From NCBI RefSeq assembly GCF_011752565.1, contig NZ_VWXK01000026.1, forward strand, positions 1-64,000: DNA of 64,000 bases, written 5' to 3'. This stretch comes from Pantoea sp. Ap-967. GTDB lineage: Bacteria; Pseudomonadota; Gammaproteobacteria; Pseudomonadales; Pseudomonadaceae. Shown in pieces: positions 26,164 through 38,476 of this stretch. How positions within the stretch are numbered: the first letter of the stretch is position 1; each line of letters begins with the position of its first letter. Both the position numbers and the translations under genes were made by a program. The notes under the pieces are model-generated. The model was not told the DNA's origin. It ran no database searches and was given only the letters and a program-made list of their open reading frames with translations.

Positions 26164-28934
26164 AAGCCCTGAGCGCAACCCTGCGCCTGCAGTTTCACAG
26201 CGACTTCACCCTGGACGATGCGGTGCCGCTGGTGCCGTATTTCGCCCAGCTGGGCATCAGCCACCTGTACGCCTCGCCAATCCTCAAGGCCCGGGCCGGC
26301 TCGCGCCATGGCTACGATGTGGTCGACCCAACGTGCGTGAACCCCGAGCTGGGCGGAGAAGCTGCACTGGAGCGGCTGGTGGCCGCCCTGCGCCAGCACG
26401 GCATGGGGTTGCTCCTCGATACCGTGTCCAACCACATGGCCGTGGGCGGCGCCGACAACCCTTGGTGGCAGAACCTGTTGGCCTGGGGCAGGCGCAGCCC
26501 CTATGCCGAATTCTTCGACATCCAGTGGCATTCCAGCGACCCGCTGCTGGCCGGCCAGCTGCTGTTGCCGTTCCTGGGCAGCGACTATGGCGCGGCGTTG
26601 AAGAACGGCGAAATTCCCTTGCAGTTCGACGCGCAGCAGGGCCTGCTGCAAGTCGCCCACCACGATCACCGCTTTCCGATCTGCCCCCAGGACTACGGCT
26701 GGATCCTGGCGCAAAGCCCGGAGCCTGCACTGAACACCCTGGCCGAACACTTCACCGCCCTGGCCGAGGCCACCGACCCGCTGGCCAGCGCCTTGCCCTT
26801 GCACGCCGAACTGGCGCGCCTGGTGCGCGAAGGCGCCGACCTGCAAGCGGCCCTGCTGGCCTTCGACAGCCGCACGGAGGCCGGCTTCAAACGCCTGCAC
26901 CTGCTGCTTGAACGCCAAACCTACCGCCTGGCTAGCTGGCGCACCGCCGCCGACGACATCAACTGGCGGCGCTTTTTCGACATCAACGAACTGGGTGGGC
27001 TGCGGGTAGAGCGCGCAGTGGTGTTCGAGGCCACCCATGCCAAGCTGTTCGCCTTGATCGAGCGCGGCCTGGTCGATGGCCTGCGCATTGACCATATCGA
27101 TGGCCTGGCCGACCCGCGTGGCTACTGCCGCAAGCTGCGCCGCCGGGTCGACAGCCTGCTTGCCCGGCGCCCACTGCACGCGGCGCTGGAGCACTTCCCG
27201 ATCTACGTCGAGAAGATCCTCGGCGTTGACGAGCACCTGCACCGCGACTGGCTCACCGACGGCACCACCGGCTACGAGTTCATGAACCAGGTGTCGTTGC
27301 TGCAGCACGACCCCGCCGGCGAAGCGCCGCTGACCGAGCTGTGGAGCACAGTCAGCGAACGCCCCGCGTTCACCGAGGAAGTGCGCCAGGCCCGGCACCT
27401 GGTACTCACTGCCAGCCTGGCCGGCGATTGCGAGTCGGTCGCCCAGGCCCTGCTGCAAGTGGCCCGCGACGACCTGATGACCCGCGACCTGACCCTCGGC
27501 GCCATCCGCCGCGCGTTGCAGGCCCTGGTTGCGCACTACCCGGTGTACCGCACCTACTTCAACGCCTGCGGCCGCCCGGCCGAGGACGAGCATTTCTTCC
27601 AGCAGGCCCTGGCCAATGCCCGCCAGGACCTGGCCGAAGCCGACTGGCCGCTGCTGGAGCAACTCGAACGCTGGCTGGGCGGCCAGCCCTGGCGCCAGCT
27701 GCCGCCGGGCCGCCCGCGCAAGCACCTGCGCCACGCCTGCGTGCGCTTTCAACAGCTCACCGCGCCCAGCGCCGCCAAGGCCGTGGAAGACACCGCTTTC
27801 TACCGCTCGGCGCGGCTGCTGTCGCGCAACGATGTGGGCTTCGAGGCCGAGCGTTTCAGCGCCAGCCCCGCGCACTTTCACAACGAAGCCCAACGCCGCC
27901 TGCGCGACTTCCCAGACAACCTGCTGGCCACCGCCACCCACGACCACAAGCGCGGCGAAGATACCCGCGCGCGCCTGGCCGTGCTGAGCGAACGTGGCCC
28001 GTGGTTCGCCAGCCGTGTGGGGCATTGGCGCGAACTGGCCGCACCGCTGCGCGAAAGCCTGGACGATGGCCCGGCGCCCAGCCCCGGCGACGAGCTGCTG
28101 CTGTTGCAGACACTGCTCGGCAGCTGGCCGCTGAACCTCGACTCGCGCGACGACAATGGCCTGCGCCAGTACGCCGAGCGCATTCGCCAATGGCAGCAGA
28201 AGGCCCTGCGCGAGGCCAAGCTGCGCAGCAGCTGGAACGCACCAAACGATGCCTATGAAGCCGCGTGCGCGGCCTATGTCGACGGCCTGCTGCTGGACCG
28301 GGAAAACCAGCAACTGCGCCAGTCACTGGCCGATGCCGTGCAGCTGATCGCCTGCTCCGGTGCCCTCAACGGGCTGGTGCAGACGCTGCTGCGCATGACC
28401 GTGCCCGGCGTGCCCGACCTGTACCAGGGCAACGAGTACTGGGATTTCAGCCTGGTCGACCCGGACAACCGCCGCCCCGTGGACTACGCTTGCAGGCGTC
28501 GTACGCTGGACGCTGCCACGCCCCCTGGCGAGCTGCTGGCGCACTGGCGCGATGGCCGCATCAAGCAGGCGCTTGTGGCCCGCGTGCTGGATTGCCGCCA
28601 GGCCCACGCCGAGCTGTTTCGCCGCGGCGCCTACCTGCCCCTGAACGTGCAGGGCCGGCATGCCGAACAGGTCATCGCCTTCGCCCGCCTGGGTGACGGC
28701 GAGCGCGCCATCGTCGTAGCCCCGCGCCTGGCCAGCAGCCTGCTGGGCAGCGCAACCGAACCGTTGATCCCGGCACAGAACTGGGACGATACACGGGTGA
28801 TCTTGCCGTTTGCCTTGTCGCCTGCCACTTGGACTGGACTTTTCGGCGGCGCCGCTGTCAGCCCTACAAGGGAGCTGCCACTGAGCGCCGTATTGGCGGA
28901 TTTTCCAGTCAACCTGTTGATTGAACATGCCTAG
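26160..28934 (+). CDS. treY: Maltooligosyltrehalose synthase TreY (GH13)
   Basis: 924 residues, normal for the family. It starts LRLQFHSDFTLDDAVPLVPY and has YASPILKARAGSRHGYDVVD, typical of TreY. Nucleophile D311 (DGLRIDHIDGLADP) and acid E351 (YVEKILG). It converts the reducing-end alpha-1,4 linkage of maltodextrins to a trehalose alpha-1,1 linkage. The ATG overlaps the malQ stop (ATGA). Confidence 0.95.
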   Translation: MKALSATLRLQFHSDFTLDDAVPLVPYFAQLGISHLYASPILKARAGSRHGYDVVDPTCVNPELGGEAALERLVAALRQHGMGLLLDTVSNHMAVGGADNPWWQNLLAWGRRSPYAEFFDIQWHSSDPLLAGQLLLPFLGSDYGAALKNGEIPLQFDAQQGLLQVAHHDHRFPICPQDYGWILAQSPEPALNTLAEHFTALAEATDPLASALPLHAELARLVREGADLQAALLAFDSRTEAGFKRLHLLLERQTYRLASWRTAADDINWRRFFDINELGGLRVERAVVFEATHAKLFALIERGLVDGLRIDHIDGLADPRGYCRKLRRRVDSLLARRPLHAALEHFPIYVEKILGVDEHLHRDWLTDGTTGYEFMNQVSLLQHDPAGEAPLTELWSTVSERPAFTEEVRQARHLVLTASLAGDCESVAQALLQVARDDLMTRDLTLGAIRRALQALVAHYPVYRTYFNACGRPAEDEHFFQQALANARQDLAEADWPLLEQLERWLGGQPWRQLPPGRPRKHLRHACVRFQQLTAPSAAKAVEDTAFYRSARLLSRNDVGFEAERFSASPAHFHNEAQRRLRDFPDNLLATATHDHKRGEDTRARLAVLSERGPWFASRVGHWRELAAPLRESLDDGPAPSPGDELLLLQTLLGSWPLNLDSRDDNGLRQYAERIRQWQQKALREAKLRSSWNAPNDAYEAACAAYVDGLLLDRENQQLRQSLADAVQLIACSGALNGLVQTLLRMTVPGVPDLYQGNEYWDFSLVDPDNRRPVDYACRRRTLDAATPPGELLAHWRDGRIKQALVARVLDCRQAHAELFRRGAYLPLNVQGRHAEQVIAFARLGDGERAIVVAPRLASSLLGSATEPLIPAQNWDDTRVILPFALSPATWTGLFGGAAVSPTRELPLSAVLADFPVNLLIEHA

Positions 28935-28951
28935 CATTCAGGAGCGTCGAG

Positions 28952-29215
28952 ATGAGTGTCGATGAAAAACGAGTACGCGAATTCGCCTACCAGATCTGGG
29001 AGTCGGAGGGTAAGCCACAGGGACAGGAAGACCGCCATTGGGACATGGCCCGCAAGTTGGCCGAAGCCGAAGCCCTGGCACCCAAGGCCGAGCCACGCAA
29101 GCGCGCGGCAGCCAAGCCCAAGGCGCCAGCCGAGCCCAAGGTGACGGCCCTGCCAGCGGCCAAGGCGCCGGCTGCCAAGAAGCCTCGGGCAGTGAAAAAG
29201 CCCACCGCTGGCTAA
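28952..29215 (+). CDS. DUF2934 family small basic protein
   Basis: 87 residues. The first 45 contain the DUF2934 pattern (VREFAYQIWESEGKPQGQED, then HWDMARKLAEAE). The tail is a low-complexity run of Lys, Ala and Pro resembling histone H1-like or nucleic-acid-binding tails. It begins 17 bp after treY and is probably the last gene of that operon. Function unknown; stress-related glycogen/trehalose loci of pseudomonads often carry such small genes. Confidence 0.8.
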   Translation: MSVDEKRVREFAYQIWESEGKPQGQEDRHWDMARKLAEAEALAPKAEPRKRAAAKPKAPAEPKVTALPAAKAPAAKKPRAVKKPTAG

Positions 29216-29225
29216 CGCCTGTAGC

Positions 29226-29307
29226 GGCCCTTTCGCGGGGCAAGCCCGCTCCTACAGGCCCATCACGATCCCTGTGCAGGAGCGGGCTTGCCCCGCGAAG
29301 AGGCCGG
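29226..29307. repeat. Inverted pair of REP elements, family A
   Basis: Two family A elements in opposite orientation (29226-29258 and 29274-29307) between the DUF2934 gene and glgX. Confidence 0.88.
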
Positions 29308-29353
29308 TACATGTTTCCCCACCCCCCATCCACAAGGCCATTCGAGGATTGCC

Positions 29354-31507
29354 ATGAGCCCGCGCACCCCAAAGAAAACCCGCTCCGTTGCCCCATCGCG
29401 CATTCGTGAAGGCCTGCCCTTCCCGCTCGGCGCCACCTGGGACGGCCTGGGCGTGAACTTTGCCCTGTTCTCGGCCAATGCCACCAAGGTTGAGCTGTGC
29501 CTGTTCGACTCCACGGGCGAGCAGGAACTCGAACGCATCGAGCTGCCCGAATACACCGACGAGATCTACCACGGCTACCTGCCCGACGCCCACCCCGGGC
29601 TGGTCTACGGCTACCGTGTGTACGGCCCCTACGAGCCGGCAAACGGCCATCGCTTCAACCCCAACAAACTGCTGATCGACCCCTACGCCAAGCAGCTGGT
29701 CGGCAGCCTGAAGTGGTCTGAAGCGCTGTTTGGCTACACCATCGGCCACCCCGACGGCGACCTATCGTTCGACGAGCGCGACAGCGCGCCCTTCGTGCCC
29801 AAGTGCAAGGTGATCGACCCGGCCTTCACCTGGGGCCGCGACCAGCCAGTGCAGGTGCCGTGGGAGCGCACCATCATCTACGAAGCCCACACCCGCGGCA
29901 TCAGCATGCGCCACCCGGCGGTGCCGGAAAAACTGCGCGGCACCTTCGCCGGCCTTGCCAATGACGAGCTGCTGAAGCACATCAAGGAGCTGGGCGTATC
30001 GAGCATCGAGCTGCTGCCCATCCACGCCTTCGTCAACGACCAGCACCTGCTGGAAAAGGGCCTGAACAACTACTGGGGTTACAACAGCATCGCCTTCTTC
30101 GCGCCGCACCCACGCTACCTTGCCAGCGGCAAGATCGCCGAGTTCAAGGAGATGGTGGCGCACCTGCACGACGCAGGCCTGGAGGTGATTCTGGATGTGG
30201 TCTACAACCACACCGCCGAAGGCAACGAGCGCGGCCCCACCCTGTCGATGCGCGGCATCGACAACGCCTCGTACTACCGCCTGATGCCCGACGACAAGCG
30301 CTTCTACATCAACGATTCGGGCACCGGCAACACCCTCGACCTGAGCCACCCCAGGGTGCTGCAACTGGTGACCGACTCGCTGCGCTACTGGGCCGGCGAA
30401 ATGCGCGTGGACGGTTTCCGCTTCGACCTCGCCACCATCCTGGGCCGTTACCACGACGGCTACAGCGAACGCCACGGCTTCCTCGTGGCCTGCCGCCAAG
30501 ACCCCATGCTCAGCCAGGTGAAACTGATCGCCGAACCCTGGGACTGCGGCCCCGGGGGTTACCAGGTGGGCAACTTCGCGCCAGGCTGGGCGGAATGGAA
30601 CGACCGCTTCCGCGACACCACGCGGGCGTTCTGGAAAGGTGACGAAGGCCAGCTGGCCGACTTCGCCGCACGCCTGACCGCCTCGGGCGACCTGTTCAAC
30701 AACCGTGGCCGGCGGCCCTATTCGTCGGTCAATTTCATCACCGCCCACGACGGCTTCACCCTGCGCGACCTGGTGTCGTACAACAGCAAGCACAACGAGG
30801 ACAACGACGAGAACAACCAGGACGGCACCGACAACAACCTGTCGTGGAACTGTGGCGTGGAAGGCCCCACCGACGACCCGCAGGTCAACGCCCTGCGCAT
30901 GCGCCAGATGCGCAACTACTTCGCAACCTTGCTGCTGGCCCAGGGCACGCCGATGATCGTTGCCGGCGACGAATTCAGCCGCACCCAGCATGGCAACAAC
31001 AACGCCTACTGCCAGGACAGCGAAATCGGCTGGGTGAACTGGGACCTGGACCAGCAAGGCGAGGAGCTGCTGGCCTTCGTCAAGCGCCTGACCCGCCTGC
31101 GCCTGGCCTACCCGGTGCTGCGCCGCTCGCGTTTTCTGGTGGGCGACTACAACGAGGCAATCGGCGTCAAGGACGTGACCTGGCTGGCGCCCGATGGCAG
31201 CGAGATGAGCGTGGAGCAGTGGGAAGACCCGCACGGGCGCTGCCTGGGCATGCTGATCGATGGCCGCGCCCAGGAAAGCGGCATTGCCCGGCCTGGTGCG
31301 GAGGCCACCATGCTGCTGATCGTCAATGCACACCATGACGTGGTGCCGTTCCAGTTGCCTGCAGTGCCTGAAGGGGACTACTGGAGCTGCCTGGTCGACA
31401 CCGACCGGCCAGAACTGCGCAAGCCGCAACACCTGCAGTTCGACAGCACCTTCGAGGTCAAGGGCCGCTCGCTGTTGCTGATGGTGCTGCAGCGCGAGGA
31501 AGACTGA
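29354..31507 (+). CDS. glgX: Glycogen debranching enzyme GlgX (GH13 isoamylase type)
   Basis: 717 residues. N-terminal CBM48 (PFPLGATWDGLGVNFALFSA), then the GH13 barrel with nucleophile D358 (RVDGFRFDLATILGR) and acid E394 (LIAEPWDCGP). It hydrolyses alpha-1,6 branches of glycogen, giving linear dextrins for MalQ and TreY. The start at 29354 follows GAGG; the upstream extension would translate a REP element. Confidence 0.95.
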   Translation: MSPRTPKKTRSVAPSRIREGLPFPLGATWDGLGVNFALFSANATKVELCLFDSTGEQELERIELPEYTDEIYHGYLPDAHPGLVYGYRVYGPYEPANGHRFNPNKLLIDPYAKQLVGSLKWSEALFGYTIGHPDGDLSFDERDSAPFVPKCKVIDPAFTWGRDQPVQVPWERTIIYEAHTRGISMRHPAVPEKLRGTFAGLANDELLKHIKELGVSSIELLPIHAFVNDQHLLEKGLNNYWGYNSIAFFAPHPRYLASGKIAEFKEMVAHLHDAGLEVILDVVYNHTAEGNERGPTLSMRGIDNASYYRLMPDDKRFYINDSGTGNTLDLSHPRVLQLVTDSLRYWAGEMRVDGFRFDLATILGRYHDGYSERHGFLVACRQDPMLSQVKLIAEPWDCGPGGYQVGNFAPGWAEWNDRFRDTTRAFWKGDEGQLADFAARLTASGDLFNNRGRRPYSSVNFITAHDGFTLRDLVSYNSKHNEDNDENNQDGTDNNLSWNCGVEGPTDDPQVNALRMRQMRNYFATLLLAQGTPMIVAGDEFSRTQHGNNNAYCQDSEIGWVNWDLDQQGEELLAFVKRLTRLRLAYPVLRRSRFLVGDYNEAIGVKDVTWLAPDGSEMSVEQWEDPHGRCLGMLIDGRAQESGIARPGAEATMLLIVNAHHDVVPFQLPAVPEGDYWSCLVDTDRPELRKPQHLQFDSTFEVKGRSLLLMVLQREED

Positions 31508-31870
31508 GGCAGCGCCCGCCCTGCGGCCCCCTGGCGGCAGGTGCGGCTCTAGCAACGATTCGGCATAGCGCCAGGCCAGTAAAGAACCATACCCGCTATG
31601 CCCGAGTCGATTGCCGGGGAAATCAAGCAGTTAACCTGCAATACAGGTTTTGCACATGGCTTTCACACATTCTTGACGCAAGCGCCGCCGTCTCCTTAGC
31701 TGAACACTACCACTTGCAGTTAACACTCATGCCGGGCCTCTAGCTCGCGCCTTTGCACGCGCGCCTGAAGCGTGGCGTGCTGGTTTGGGTCGCCCTCTGT
31801 TTTTGCCGTACAGCTCGTGACAACAGGCCAGATCCTTGGCTGTACAACAAGAAAACTGAGGAGATCCGCC
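31508..31870. promoter_or_regulatory. Gene-free stretch upstream of the autotransporter-type barrel gene
   Basis: 363 bp. A GCAGTTAAC direct repeat occurs at 31627-31635 and 31716-31724. A hairpin AACCTG/CAGGTT lies at 31633-31649. TTGACG at 31673-31678 could be a -35 box, but no convincing -10 follows at the right distance. No small gene is supported. Confidence 0.4.
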
Positions 31871-32689
31871 ATGAATACCCACTCGAATCCGTTGCGTTTC
31901 GACCGTATTTTCTACGCGGTTTCCACGTCGATGCTTCTGGCAACCCCGGTGGAAACCTTTGCCTCGGAACTACAAGAACCCGCCACCTACCCCAGTGCCC
32001 AGCAACAGCCGGCCATGGTGCTGCGCAGCGGCACCTTCGTGGGCCACGACAACCTGCAGGGCCCGATCGAAGTGCCCCGTGCGCAGGTAGCCGACATGCA
32101 GCGCAACGCCATCAACCTCAGCGGCGAGAGCCAAGGCGCGTACTGGAGCCTGACCCACACCCAGGGCTGGCACCTGGACGCCACGGCCACCGGCTCGCAA
32201 CTCGATGGCGGCAACGCACAGGGGCGCTATGACAGCCGTACCACGACCTTTTCGGTGGAGGGCGGTTTCCCCATCCACCTCACTGACAACTGGGTGATCG
32301 AGCCCCAGGCGCAGTTGGTGAACCAGCGTTTCTACCCCGGCAGCCAGGTGCCGGCGGCAACCGCGCAGGCCTTCGACAACCAGCCCAGCTGGAGCGGCCG
32401 GGTGGGTGCGCGGTTGTCGGGGCGCTACGATGTCAACGGCATGCCGATCGAGCCCTATGTACGCACCAACGTGTGGTACGACTTCAGCAATGCCGATGAG
32501 GTGAAGTTGGACCAGGTCGACAAGATTTCCAGCTCGCGGTATTCGACCACGGTGGAACTGGGGCTGGGGTTGGTGGCGCGGGTGACGCCTTCGGTGGCGC
32601 TGTTCGTCAGTGCCGACTACAGCAGTGATGTGGATGACAACGACATCAACGGGTTGATTGCCAGCCTTGGCATCCGCATGCGCTGGTAG
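31871..32689 (+). CDS. Outer-membrane autotransporter-type beta-barrel protein (no passenger)
   Basis: 272 residues. An N-terminal hydrophobic export signal (VSTSMLLATPVETFA) is followed by alternating aromatic and polar strands typical of the autotransporter beta domain (WVIEPQAQLVNQRFYPGS, EPYVRTNVWYDF). It ends in an aromatic residue (IRMRW) as barrel proteins recognised by BamA do. A classical autotransporter would have a long passenger in front; here almost none exists. GAGGAGA precedes the ATG. It lies between glgX and the convergent glgB and has no obvious link to glycogen. Confidence 0.8.
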   Translation: MNTHSNPLRFDRIFYAVSTSMLLATPVETFASELQEPATYPSAQQQPAMVLRSGTFVGHDNLQGPIEVPRAQVADMQRNAINLSGESQGAYWSLTHTQGWHLDATATGSQLDGGNAQGRYDSRTTTFSVEGGFPIHLTDNWVIEPQAQLVNQRFYPGSQVPAATAQAFDNQPSWSGRVGARLSGRYDVNGMPIEPYVRTNVWYDFSNADEVKLDQVDKISSSRYSTTVELGLGLVARVTPSVALFVSADYSSDVDDNDINGLIASLGIRMRW

Positions 32690-32693
32690 GCCT

Positions 32694-32782
32694 TTGTAGG
32701 AGCGGGCTTGCCCCGCGAAGCAGGCGGCGCGGTGCGTGGCACCGGCTGCGCCGGTGTTCGCGGGGCAAGCCCGCTCCTACAA
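32694..32782. repeat. Perfect 26-bp inverted repeat (REP pair, family A)
   Basis: 32694-32719 and 32757-32782 are exact reverse complements. They fill the gap between the convergent barrel gene and glgB, reaching the last base before the glgB stop codon. The element could serve as a bidirectional transcript end. Confidence 0.92.
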
Positions 32783-34989
32783 TTAGGCCGGCTTCATCAC
32801 CAACACCCCCAGCGGCGGCAGGTTCAGCGCCAGCGACAACGGCTGCCCATGGCTGGCCACGTCCTCACTCTGCACCGCCCCTAGGTTGCCAACGTTGGAC
32901 CCGGCATACAACTCGGCATCACTGTTGAGCATTTCCTCCCAGCGTTCCCCGAACGGCACGCCAATCCGGTAGCCCTCACGCGGCACCGGGGTGAAGTTGG
33001 CCACCACCAGCAACGGCTCACCCTGGCTGCTCCAGCGCAACCAGGCATACACGCTGTTGTGCGCGTCATCGCCAATCAGCCACTGGAAGCCCTGGGGCTG
33101 GCAGTCCTGCTCGTGCAGCGCCGGCAGCTCCCGGTACAGCCGGTTGAGGTCACCTACCAGGCGCTGCACGCCCTGGTGCTCGGGGTACTGCAGCAGGTAC
33201 CAGTCCAGCTGCTGGTCATGGTTCCACTCGCGCCACTGGCCGAACTCACAGCCCATGAACAGCAGCTTCTTGCCCGGGTGGGTCCACATGAAGGTCAGGT
33301 AGGCGCGCAGGTTGGCGAATTTCTGCCAGCGGTCGCCGGGCATCTTGTCGATCAGCGAGTGCTTGCCGTGCACCACCTCGTCGTGGGAAATCGGCAGGAT
33401 GAAATGCTCGGAATAGGCGTAGATCAGCCCGAAGCTCATCTCGTTGTGGTGATAGGTCCGGTGCACCGGGTCGTTCTGGATGTAGTGCAGGGTGTCGTGC
33501 ATCCAGCCCATGTTCCACTTGTAGGCAAAGCCCAGCCCGCCCTGCTGGATCGGCTGGCTGACACCGGGCCAGGCCGTGGATTCCTCGGCGATGATCAGCG
33601 CGCCTGGCGCCTCGTGGGCCGCAATGCCGTTGAGGTGGCGAATGAAGTCGATGGCCTCCAGGTTCTCGCGCCCACCGTGGCGGTTGGGCACCCACTCGCC
33701 GGCCTTGCGCGAGTAATCGCGGTAGAGCATCGACGCCACCGCATCGACGCGCAGGCCATCGATATGGAAATGCTTGAGCCAGTGCAACGCCGAAGCCAGC
33801 ATGAAGCCGCGCACCTCGTTGCGCCCCAGGTTGTAGATCAGCGTGTTCCAGTCCTGGTGGTAGCCTTCCAGCGGGTTGTCGTACTCATACAGCGCGGTGC
33901 CGTCGAAGCGGGCCAGGCCATGCTCGTCGGTGGGGAAATGCGCGGGCACCCAGTCCAGAATCACGCCGATGCCACCCTGGTGGCAGGCATCGACGAACGC
34001 GGCGAAGTCCTCGGCGCTGCCGTAGCGCGAAGTGGGCGCGAACAGCGACAGCGGCTGGTAACCCCAGGAGCCGCCAAACGGGTGCTCCATGATCGGCAGC
34101 AGCTCGATGTGGGTGAAGCCCAGCTGCTGCACGTAAGGCACCAGGCGCTCGGCCAATTCGCGCCAGTTGTAGAAGCGCGCGACCTCACCCAGCTCGTCGA
34201 GCTCGCATTGCCAGGAGCCTGGGTGCAGTTCATAGATCGACAGCGGCGCGCTGTAGGCATGGCGTTGGGCGCGTTGCTCCATCCACTGCTGGTCGTGCCA
34301 GGCATGGCTCAGTGCGCCGGCCACCTTGGAGGCTGTGCTGGGTGGCAACTCGGTGGCACGGGCCAGGGGGTCGGCCTTGAGCGGCAGCACGCCGTCCTTG
34401 CCCAGCACCTCGAACTTGTAGGTTTCGCCCACGCCCAGGCGCGGCAGGAACAGCTCCCACACCCCGGCGCTGTGGCGCAGGCGCATGGGGTGGCGGCGGC
34501 CATCCCAGTTGTTGAAATCGCCCACCACCGACACCCGCCGGGCGTTCGGCGCCCACACCGAGAAGCACACGCCGTCGACGCCATCGACCTGAATCGGCTG
34601 CGCGCCGAAACGCCCGGACAAGTCACGGTGGTTGCCTTCGGCGAACAGGTAGAGGTCCATGTCGCCCAGTTGCGGGCCGAAGCTGTACGGGTCTTCGGTC
34701 ACCTGCTCGCCCCCGGCCCAGCCAATGTGCAGCCGGTAGGGGTGCGCCTCATCCAGGTGCGCAGTGAACAGCCCTGGCAGGCTGCCCTGCGCCATGTCGG
34801 CCAGCACCCGGCCATCGTCGCGCGCCAGCACACGTACATTCAACGCGCCGGGCAGGAAGGCGCGAAGCTGCAGGCCGCCGTGGCCATCCGCGTGGGGACC
34901 CAGCACGGCAAAAGGGTCGGCGTGCTCGGCGCGGGCCAGGGCATCCAGGTCCCGTTGCCGAAGGCCGCCGTTTTCACGCGTTGTAACGT

Positions 34990-34993
<4 letters not shown>
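32783..34993 (-). CDS. glgB: 1,4-alpha-glucan branching enzyme GlgB (GH13)
   Basis: 736 residues: two N-terminal beta-sandwich modules (residues about 25-230; FSVWAPNARRVSVVGDFNNW in the second), then the barrel with nucleophile D417 (DGLRVDAVASMLY) and acid E470 (IIAEESTAWPG). It adds alpha-1,6 branches to the glucan made by GlgE and GlgA. The start overlaps the treS stop (ATGA), the last step of a glgE-treS-glgB unit. Confidence 0.96.
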
Positions 34994-38310
<3,317 letters not shown>

Positions 38311-38347
38311 GGGTGACTCCTTTCAGATCTCGGTACAGCACGGCCCC

Positions 38348-38462
38348 GGTAGGAGCGAGCGCAGCTCGCGATGGGCTGCAAGGCAGCCCCGGCAACACGG
38401 GCTGCGAAGCTGAAACCCTGGGGCCGCCAGGCGCCCCATCGCGAGCTACGCTCGCTCCTACC
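38348..38462. repeat. Inverted pair of REP elements, family B
   Basis: Arms 38348-38375 and 38435-38462 pair with one mismatch; a smaller GGGCTGC-type inverted segment lies between them. The pair separates glgE from treS within the same transcript direction and might set their relative expression. Confidence 0.85.
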
Positions 38463-38476
38463 AGGTTGCGGTGGTT

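Noticed and set aside
25944..28313. A 789-codon minus-strand frame opposite treY
   Set aside because: Shadow of treY; rich in Gln, Ala and Gly as expected from reverse-complement codons and without domain signals.
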